From: Acidovorax sp. NB1
Lineage (GTDB): Bacteria > Pseudomonadota > Gammaproteobacteria > Burkholderiales > Burkholderiaceae_C
Assembly: GCF_005405905.1 (NCBI RefSeq)
Contig: NZ_BJHU01000030.1
Location: 124,001 to 188,000 of the forward strand
Direction of reading: 5' to 3'
Length of the DNA: 64,000 bases
In this document: positions 59,909 through 64,000 of the stretch, piece by piece
Numbering within the stretch: position 1 is the first letter of the stretch
Layout of the letters: each line of letters begins with the position of its first letter
Program-made: the position numbers and the translations under genes
Notes under the pieces: model-generated
What the model saw: only the letters and a program-made list of their open reading frames with translations
Told to the model about the DNA's origin: nothing
Databases searched by the model: none

Positions 59909-59937
59909 ATAGTAGCGCCGCTAGGATTCAACGTCAA
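59909..59937 (-). promoter_or_regulatory. Leftward early promoter (cro)
   Basis: Minus strand TTGACG (59932-59937), 17-base spacer, TACTAT (59909-59914). The operator at 59913-59923 overlaps the -10 box by two bases, and that at 59938-59948 abuts the -35 box, the same geometry as the rightward promoter at 62397. Confidence 0.8.
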
Positions 59938-59973
59938 TATCGCCGCTATTTTGAAGGCATAGCAGTGGCGCTA
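59913..59973. promoter_or_regulatory. Repressor operators O1-O3
   Basis: Three 11-bp sites: TAGCGCCGCTA (59913-59923), TATCGCCGCTA (59938-59948) and, inverted, TAGCGCCACTG (59963-59973), starting exactly 25 bp apart. Two further sites of the same consensus and spacing lie at 62386 and 62411. Confidence 0.8.
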
Positions 59974-59977
59974 ATAA
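59949..59977 (+). promoter_or_regulatory. Repressor gene promoter, apparently leaderless
   Basis: TTTTGA (59949-59954), 17-base spacer, TAATAA (59972-59977). The -10 box ends 6 bases before the ATG at 59984, so transcription would start at or next to the start codon. O3 lies between the boxes. Confidence 0.6.
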
Positions 59978-59983
59978 TTCACC

Positions 59984-60766
59984 ATGGCTGAAAACAAGCG
60001 CTCAAAGATCACGGACGAGCACCGCGCGGAAGCTGCAAGGCTCAAGGCGCTTTGGGATGACGGCCGCCCTCACAAGACGCAGGCTGAGTTCGGGGAGCAC
60101 TACGGCCTGGGCAATCAAGCCAATGTTGGGCACTATCTCAATGGCCGAAGCGCCCTCAATGCAAAAGCAGCAGCAGCCTTCGCCGCAGAACTTCAGTGCA
60201 AAGTCTCCGACTTCAGCCCGCGCGTAGCGGGTGAGCTGGCAATGCTCGGTGGATCAGCGCCAGCTGTCCCTGCGCCAGCCCCACACGAAGCCCCGTCCGA
60301 AACGCAGGGCGCCCCCGCAGATCTGGTCATCACCGAATTCGACACGGGTGGTGGCATGGATACCACTGGACGCCTGTTGCTGGATGATCAGCCGGGCATC
60401 ATCAAGAGCTGGCGCGTGTCTCACGACTGGCTTCGCCTGAATGTGCCGTCCCACACTGGCATCAGGAATCTCTGCATCGTCACGGGCTTCGGCCCATCTA
60501 TGCGGCCGATGTTCAATCCTGGTGACCCGTTGCTGGTGGACACCGGCGTGAAGACCGTGACGCACGAGGGGGTTTACTTCTTCCGGGTTGGGGATGAGGG
60601 CTACATCAAGATGATCCAGCGGGTGCCTGACCCTCACGGGGATGGAGTGATGCTCAACATCATTTCCAAGAACCCAGACTATCCACCCTACCCCATGTCG
60701 CCAAAGAACCCGCACTTTGAAGTGCTTGGCAAGGTGCTGACGGTTTGGCGCAGCGAGCAATACTGA
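59984..60766 (+). CDS. CI-like prophage repressor with S24 peptidase domain
   Basis: A 260-residue repressor: N-terminal helix-turn-helix (QAEFGEHYGLGNQANVGHYL), a Pro/Ala linker, and a C-terminal LexA/S24 domain with Ser172 (GFGPSMRPMFNPGD) and Lys209 (YIKMIQR). A VAG at residues 81-83 could be the self-cleavage site, though its spacing is unusual. It maintains lysogeny by binding the TAGCGCCNCTA operators and should be inactivated in the SOS response if cleavage occurs. Divergent from cro. Confidence 0.87.
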   Translation: MAENKRSKITDEHRAEAARLKALWDDGRPHKTQAEFGEHYGLGNQANVGHYLNGRSALNAKAAAAFAAELQCKVSDFSPRVAGELAMLGGSAPAVPAPAPHEAPSETQGAPADLVITEFDTGGGMDTTGRLLLDDQPGIIKSWRVSHDWLRLNVPSHTGIRNLCIVTGFGPSMRPMFNPGDPLLVDTGVKTVTHEGVYFFRVGDEGYIKMIQRVPDPHGDGVMLNIISKNPDYPPYPMSPKNPHFEVLGKVLTVWRSEQY

Positions 60767-60783
60767 TCTAGCCGGAGAATTGA

Positions 60784-61404
60784 ATGGCCTTGTTCGGAGA
60801 ATCAAAGGTTATCAGCCTCGCGCGTGCACTGCTGATTGAAAGAGTGCGCAGCGATCCGACTGCGCGAGCAGGTGGTTTCACCACTGACATGGCCAAAAAG
60901 CTTGATGCCAACCAGATAGCTGGAACTGTCGAGGCGACTGTCGCCACAATCATGGAAACATTTGCCGGACTGACGCTGAAAGGCGCATCACCGGAGGACG
61001 CTCTGCGCCGAATAGAAGCGCATCGAAGATCGATAGGCAGCAGCAATGATTTCTACCCAGATGCGGGGACAGCGGACTACATCCGTTACCGCTTTGAGGT
61101 GGAGTATCAAGGGGCACAACTGCCACCTGGGCACTTGGACTTTTGCATTCACGCTGCTAACCACTTCTTCACCTACGTTGATGGCAAAGGTGACCTAAAC
61201 CACGCGATATTGTTTGCACAGCACGAACGAGACAGGGATCGTTTGGAATATCTACTGGACCACCTAGTGGTGGCATTCAGGGATGATGATATTGAGAGCT
61301 ATGAGTACCTCCAGCAGCAGGCGCAAGCTTGGGCGGAATTCAGATCCGAGCAGAGCCAAAAGCGTGCAGCAATGCAACTGAGGGCAGAGTTGCGCCGGAT
61401 GTAG
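60784..61404 (+). CDS. Unknown protein co-oriented with the repressor gene, lysogeny candidate
   Basis: A 206-residue, mixed helical protein (MALFGESKVISLARALLIER...). No recognised domain. The phrases SSNDFYPDAGTADYIRYRFE, LDFCIHAANHFFTYVDG and DRLEYLLDHLVVAFRDDDI suggest a soluble globular fold. It begins 17 bp after the repressor stop with TTGAATG and no strong ribosome site. Its base composition is more AT-rich than the late genes. Co-transcription with cI would make it a lysogen-expressed accessory gene, a place where superinfection-exclusion or defence genes often occur. Confidence 0.62.
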   Translation: MALFGESKVISLARALLIERVRSDPTARAGGFTTDMAKKLDANQIAGTVEATVATIMETFAGLTLKGASPEDALRRIEAHRRSIGSSNDFYPDAGTADYIRYRFEVEYQGAQLPPGHLDFCIHAANHFFTYVDGKGDLNHAILFAQHERDRDRLEYLLDHLVVAFRDDDIESYEYLQQQAQAWAEFRSEQSQKRAAMQLRAELRRM

Positions 61405-61434
61405 CCGATAGTGGGTGCCACAAAAGACCAAATC

Positions 61435-61644
61435 ATGACCACCACACTCCGCCTTCAATACACCGACGTTCGCACCCGCCTGGTGGACGGCAAGCCGTTG
61501 ATCGGCTTGAGGCACAGAGCCAAGGCGGCAGGGGACATGCCGGTGACAACTGCGTGGATCGAGATGCCACCAGAAACCGCCAGGCGGCTCATCCAGACAC
61601 TGGAAGAAACGCTGGCTGAGCTGGGACCGAAGCAATCCGAATGA
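61435..61644 (+). CDS. Small protein in the lysogeny gene cluster, unknown
   Basis: A 69-residue protein (MTTTLRLQYTDVRTRLVDGK...) starting at ATG 61435; an in-frame start at 61411 would add 8 residues. It has the alternating pattern of a small beta-alpha domain (TRLVDGKPLIGLRHRAKAAG, TAWIEMPPETARRLIQTLEE). No family recognised. Third plus-strand gene after the repressor. Confidence 0.6.
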   Translation: MTTTLRLQYTDVRTRLVDGKPLIGLRHRAKAAGDMPVTTAWIEMPPETARRLIQTLEETLAELGPKQSE

Positions 61645-61683
61645 GTTTAGACCACCGCTTCCTAAGCTGGTGGAGGTGAAGGA

Positions 61684-62001
61684 ATGCCGGAAGAACCGGC
61701 GAAAGGAGAACCAGTGAGCCAGAACGTACAAATCCAGTGCATCAACAAAACGAACCGGTTGAGCGCCCATGATCGCATCAGCCATGTGGGTGGTGTAAAC
61801 CAAAACGGCACGCGGTGGAAACTTCCACTCGACCATGCTATAGCTGGCGCTGAGCGCGGAGAATGGAAGTTCTATGTGAGCGTCAATGGGCACTCGGTTT
61901 GGGTAGTGGTCGCGCTAAGCGCCTCTGGCAACAAGTATTTGAAAACGCAAAACGATGGTGAGCAGCCGAACAACCTGCTCAGCCTTCCCGAGTGTCCGTA
62001 G
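61684..62001 (+). CDS. DUF3892 protein in the lysogeny gene cluster
   Basis: A 105-residue protein with the DUF3892 pattern (IQCINKTNRLSAHDRISHVG, GVNQNGTRWKLPLDHAIAG, EWKFYVSVNGHSVWVVVAL, NKYLKTQNDGEQPNNLLSLP). Function unknown; the family is common in prophages and resistance regions. Two starts are supported: ATG 61684 with GGAGG 7 bases upstream (used here) and GTG 61714 with AGGAGA 5 bases upstream, giving 95 residues. Its end overlaps the convergent gene at 61979. Confidence 0.72.
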   Translation: MPEEPAKGEPVSQNVQIQCINKTNRLSAHDRISHVGGVNQNGTRWKLPLDHAIAGAERGEWKFYVSVNGHSVWVVVALSASGNKYLKTQNDGEQPNNLLSLPECP

Positions 62002-62293
62002 GACAACGCTCGATAGAGCCAATGCCCATGACCTTCACTTTGTGAGGGTTCGGCCGGTACACGGAGTTGGCCCCGTGGCATGAGTACCCGCCGCCTACGG
62101 CTTGGGCCTGCGCCACGATCCACAACCAGCGCTGCAGTTCTTCTAAGTCGCTGGCAACGATGGAGAATCGCCCGTCGTAAGTGACATGCCACTGACCAGT
62201 GGCTGCATCTTCTGCAACTTCCACGTTCGGTACTGCATAGCCGTCAATCGTCACGGCATGACCCGGCGCGCGAGCAGGTAGCACTTCCAGCAT
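61979..62293 (-). CDS. Phage protein convergent with the lysogeny cluster, unknown
   Basis: A 104-residue protein (MLEVLPARAPGHAVTIDGYA..., WHVTYDGRFSIVASDLEELQ, RWLWIVAQAQAVGGGYSCHG, NPHKVKVMGIGSIERC). The conserved-looking centre and ending make a real gene likely. AAGGA lies 6 bases before ATG 62293; TTG/ATG 62308 is an alternative. It is on the minus strand between plus-strand genes and overlaps the end of the DUF3892 gene. Confidence 0.6.
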   Translation of the reverse strand: MLEVLPARAPGHAVTIDGYAVPNVEVAEDAATGQWHVTYDGRFSIVASDLEELQRWLWIVAQAQAVGGGYSCHGANSVYRPNPHKVKVMGIGSIERCPTDTREG

Positions 62294-62306
62294 CCACTGT
62301 CCTTCC

Positions 62307-62330
62307 AACCGCCCACTGAGGCGGTTTTTT
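62307..62330 (+). terminator. Intrinsic terminator after the repressor gene cluster
   Basis: AACCGCC/GGCGGTT (62307-62313 and 62320-62326) with a 6-base loop and a T run. Ends plus-strand transcription from the repressor gene cluster before the second operator region. Confidence 0.78.
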
Positions 62331-62385
62331 GTTGCCCGCCCGGATTGGGCGTGGCGCTGAGTGTAGTGAAATTCAAAAATAATCC

Positions 62386-62421
62386 TAGCGCCCCTATTGA
62401 CCGCACAAACTAGCGCCGCTA
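62386..62421. promoter_or_regulatory. Repressor operators O4-O5
   Basis: TAGCGCCCCTA (62386-62396) and TAGCGCCGCTA (62411-62421), 25 bp apart. O4 abuts the -35 box and O5 overlaps the -10 box of the rightward promoter, mirroring O2 and O1 at cro. Confidence 0.8.
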
Positions 62422-62425
62422 CTAT
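62397..62425 (+). promoter_or_regulatory. Rightward early promoter
   Basis: TTGACC (62397-62402), 17-base spacer, TACTAT (62420-62425). The same -10 box, spacer length and operator positions as the cro promoter. Expected to be silent in the lysogen and to start the operon that leaves the window at the right. Confidence 0.8.
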
Positions 62426-62431
62426 TCAACC

Positions 62432-63221
62432 CATCGCAGCACACAAGCAGCGGTCAGGTGGGTGGATCGGCGCACACCGGTAGCTCTTGCAGCCAGGCAC
62501 GGCTGGGTAAACGCAGGGCCTCCGCAGGCGGTAGCGGGCTAGAAAAGATCGTCGGTGTAAAGGCTAGTAGCGCTCTGCCCCTGGATGGGATCAGGCAACG
62601 CGAACGAGATAGGGCGAAGGAAGGAAACGACCGGCTGCCACTGCACTGCGAAGTCCAAACCCTGGGGCTGAGTACGGGGGTGAGGCGGGATCTGTACCGC
62701 CAAGAACAGAAATGCAAAGCAGGTTTCAACGCTTACCCGGAGCGGTCAATCCGGGATGCCCTCGCAAGAGGGCCATCATTCAAGCGGCGGTGTAGGAAAT
62801 CGGCACCACGCCAGCCAAGCCGGAAATAGGAGGGCAACAGCCTTCACCCTGGGCCCGTCGAGTCGGGAACGGCATCGCTGTATCGCCGGGGTTGCGTCCG
62901 GCCCGCTTCAATGATGGTCAGCGCAGGCGCCCGTTGCCTTGGAGTGGCGCGGGCCGAAAGTACGGCAGTGAACAGGCAGCGTACCTGCCTCGGGTTTGTA
63001 TCCCTGCGGGCCTGTGTACGGCCATCAACACCTACGGGCAAAAGCCAGCTCACGAACTCTGGAACGGTGCGTGATCCCCCAAGGCGAGTAGCCCACCCTC
63101 TTCTTTTTCAACCGCGCCGGGGAGTCTCCTCCCTCCCTCCTTTGTGTTCCCCCGGCAGGCCTCGCAAGGGCAGCGGTTTTTTCTTCCCCCAGCCCGTGAG
63201 GGCTTTTCTTTGGAGCCTGCA
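62432..63221 (+). other. Long untranslated structured leader of the rightward operon
   Basis: About 790 bases with no convincing gene. The one longer frame (62458-62829) has rare-type codons, AGG-rich, and no ribosome site. It has strong RNA hairpins: CCCGGA/TCCGGG (62736-62755) directly followed by GCCCTC/GAGGGC around a GCAA loop (62758-62773), AGGCAG/CTGCCT at 62974-62990, and the terminator-like hairpin at 63191. Possible RNA-based antitermination or regulation. Confidence 0.5.
63191..63210 (+). terminator. Terminator or attenuator before the first rightward gene
   Basis: AGCCC/GGGCT with a GTGA loop and TTTTCTTT. It lies 12 bases before the ATG at 63222, inside the operon, so it must be passed for expression. 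Confidence 0.6.
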
Positions 63222-63566
63222 ATGACAAAAATCACCGGTGATGCCGTCGCGCTGGTCAGCAAATACACGCGCTTCGACCCAGCCAATCCGGAGAAGACCG
63301 CTGCCGATGAGTTCAGCATCGTGAGCAAAGACAACCTGACCAAGGAAGGTGCACTGCGCGCTCATTGGGCAAAAGATGGCTACATCCTGGTCGGCATGGC
63401 CCGCATTGAGATCGAGCTGCTGCCGCAGAAGGAAATCACCACGAAGGCTGTGGCCACGCTGCGCCAGCAGAAGGAGCAGGTTCTTGCCACCGCACAGGCA
63501 GAAGCCACCCGCATTGAAGGCCAGATACAGAGCCTGCTGGCGATTGAGCACGTCGCAGAAGCCTGA
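63222..63566 (+). CDS. Unknown protein, first gene of the rightward early operon
   Basis: A 114-residue protein (MTKITGDAVALVSKYTRFDP...) with a charged coiled-coil end (ITTKAVATLRQQKEQVLATA, EATRIEGQIQSLLAIEHVAE). TTTGGAG precedes ATG 63222 closely. Longer open frames upstream are in the untranslated leader. No family recognised; its position is that of early delayed genes under the second repressor-controlled promoter. Confidence 0.65.
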   Translation: MTKITGDAVALVSKYTRFDPANPEKTAADEFSIVSKDNLTKEGALRAHWAKDGYILVGMARIEIELLPQKEITTKAVATLRQQKEQVLATAQAEATRIEGQIQSLLAIEHVAEA

Positions 63567-63567
63567 C

Positions 63568-63774
63568 ATGGCCCGCAAATTCCGCTGGACGCGCGCCCTC
63601 TACCGCCGCGCGCACCGCGAGGCCCGCATCTATGACGGCCACGGATTCATGTACCACAGAGAGCCTGCGCTGGTCCGGCGCTACCGAGAGCTGTGGGACA
63701 AGCACCCGCAGCACGACGACCCGCTGATGCTGCCGCGCTGGCGGCGCTACCCGCTGGATGACGAGCCATTCTGA
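63568..63774 (+). CDS. Small basic protein, second gene of the rightward operon
   Basis: A 68-residue protein very rich in Arg (MARKFRWTRALYRRAHREAR, ALVRRYRELWDKHPQ, LPRWRRYPLDDEPF). It starts one base after the stop of the preceding gene. The arginine-rich first helix resembles RNA- or DNA-binding peptides such as phage antitermination proteins; this is only resemblance. Confidence 0.6.
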   Translation: MARKFRWTRALYRRAHREARIYDGHGFMYHREPALVRRYRELWDKHPQHDDPLMLPRWRRYPLDDEPF

Positions 63775-63782
63775 ATTCCAAC

Positions 63783-63805
63783 AGCCCGCACCACGCGGGC
63801 TTTTT
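63783..63805 (+). terminator. Terminator between the second and third rightward genes
   Basis: AGCCCGC/GCGGGCT (63783-63789 and 63795-63801), ACCAC loop, then TTTT. It lies within the operon, 19 bp before the next ATG. Confidence 0.7.
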
Positions 63806-63823
63806 CCCGCCCAGGAGGCGCAA

Positions 63824-64000
63824 ATGCAAAACGTCAACACAACTGTGCAGCAGCTGCTGTGCATCCCTGGCGCACCGCCGCCGATCTCCCACGAGGAATT
63901 TGAAGCCCTGCGGGTCCGGGCAGACCTGGAGCACCTGCAGCACCGCGAGGCCAGCCGCGTGCACCGCGCGCTGGTCGATCAGGTCCAGCACAACGCGCAC
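63824..64000 (+). CDS. Unknown protein, 3'-truncated by the window edge
   Basis: First 59 residues visible (MQNVNTTVQQLLCIPGAPPP..., ISHEEFEALRVRADLEHLQH), helical after a proline-rich start. AGGAGG lies 5 bases before ATG 63824. It continues the rightward operon, which should lead to recombination or integration genes. Confidence 0.65.
   Translation, partial: MQNVNTTVQQLLCIPGAPPPISHEEFEALRVRADLEHLQHREASRVHRALVDQVQHNAH

Larger units (their letters stand above)
9947..64000. mobile_element. Temperate podovirus-type prophage, right end beyond the window
   Basis: More than 54 kb of contiguous phage genes: terminase subunits, P22-like portal, scaffold, capsid, adaptor, virion proteins, a 4406-residue polyvalent protein, holin/endolysin/spanins, replication protein with origin, and a cro/cI switch. 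The order and the giant virion protein recall Burkholderia podoviruses of the Bcep22 type. All head and lysis genes appear complete, so the prophage may be functional. No integrase or second attachment site is visible; both should lie to the right, following the rightward early operon that leaves the window. Confidence 0.93.

Noticed and set aside
62458..62829. A 123-codon plus-strand frame in the rightward leader
   Set aside because: GTG start without a ribosome site, many AGG and A/T-ending codons unlike neighbouring genes, no recognisable sequence; treated as untranslated RNA.
10000..64000. CRISPR arrays, insertion sequences or rRNA genes
   Set aside because: No regularly spaced repeats, transposase or rRNA sequence was seen; the repeats present are operators, iterons and gene-boundary motifs.

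Overview
The window is a GC-rich chromosome segment from a betaproteobacterium. A Comamonadaceae member (Acidovorax/Comamonas/Delftia-like) is the best guess. This rests on the minus-strand order 2-oxoglutarate dehydrogenase E1, E2, E3, zapE, and on a GATAGCT...AGCGCTTG palindromic repeat that I associate with that family. The genus cannot be fixed from sequence alone.

Bases 1-9913 are host DNA. They hold a 5'-truncated PP2C phosphatase gene (+), a small exported coiled-coil protein, ZapE, the complete 2-oxoglutarate dehydrogenase complex (lpdA, sucB, sucA; all minus) and a divergent AI-2E family transporter closed by a bidirectional terminator. At 9947-9992 lies the 3' half of a tRNA-Lys(UUU) gene with no matching 5' half, read here as the left attachment site.

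From there to the end of the window (64000) is a temperate podovirus-type prophage. Its right end, second attachment site and integrase lie outside the window. The gene order, a P22-like portal and a 4406-residue virion protein with methylase and helicase domains recall Burkholderia phages of the Bcep22 type. From left to right it carries:
- accessory genes (10063-11597) and a small-gene cluster (11661-12605);
- a lysis cassette of holin, membrane-tethered GH108 endolysin, a 34-residue membrane peptide and nested Rz/Rz1 spanins (12613-14055);
- tail and receptor-contact proteins (14187-25863);
- the giant polyvalent protein (25903-39123), with a second gene nested in another frame (35235-35534);
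- a plus-strand DUF4124 accessory gene (39225-39815);
- head genes: adaptor, capsid, scaffold, portal and terminase (39840-52832);
- a leftward early operon of antirepressor, HNH-type proteins, RusA-like resolvase and replication protein with an internal origin (52872-59656);
- the cro/cI switch (59657-60766), three genes that may be transcribed with cI, and a second repressor-controlled promoter starting a rightward operon (62397 onward).

Two regulatory layers can be read directly. (i) Five copies of TAGCGCCNCTA, spaced exactly 25 bp, sit at identical positions on two promoters 2.4 kb apart, defining the repressor operators. (ii) A 12-bp motif, sense CCCNGYATAGGG, occurs eight times, always at gene boundaries of minus-strand genes. 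Five copies lie 37-39 bp from the next start codon, several followed by a CCCGG hairpin touching the start codon. This looks like an undescribed phage-specific promoter or control element. The rightward early operon begins with a long structured untranslated leader and crosses intrinsic terminators, suggesting antitermination.
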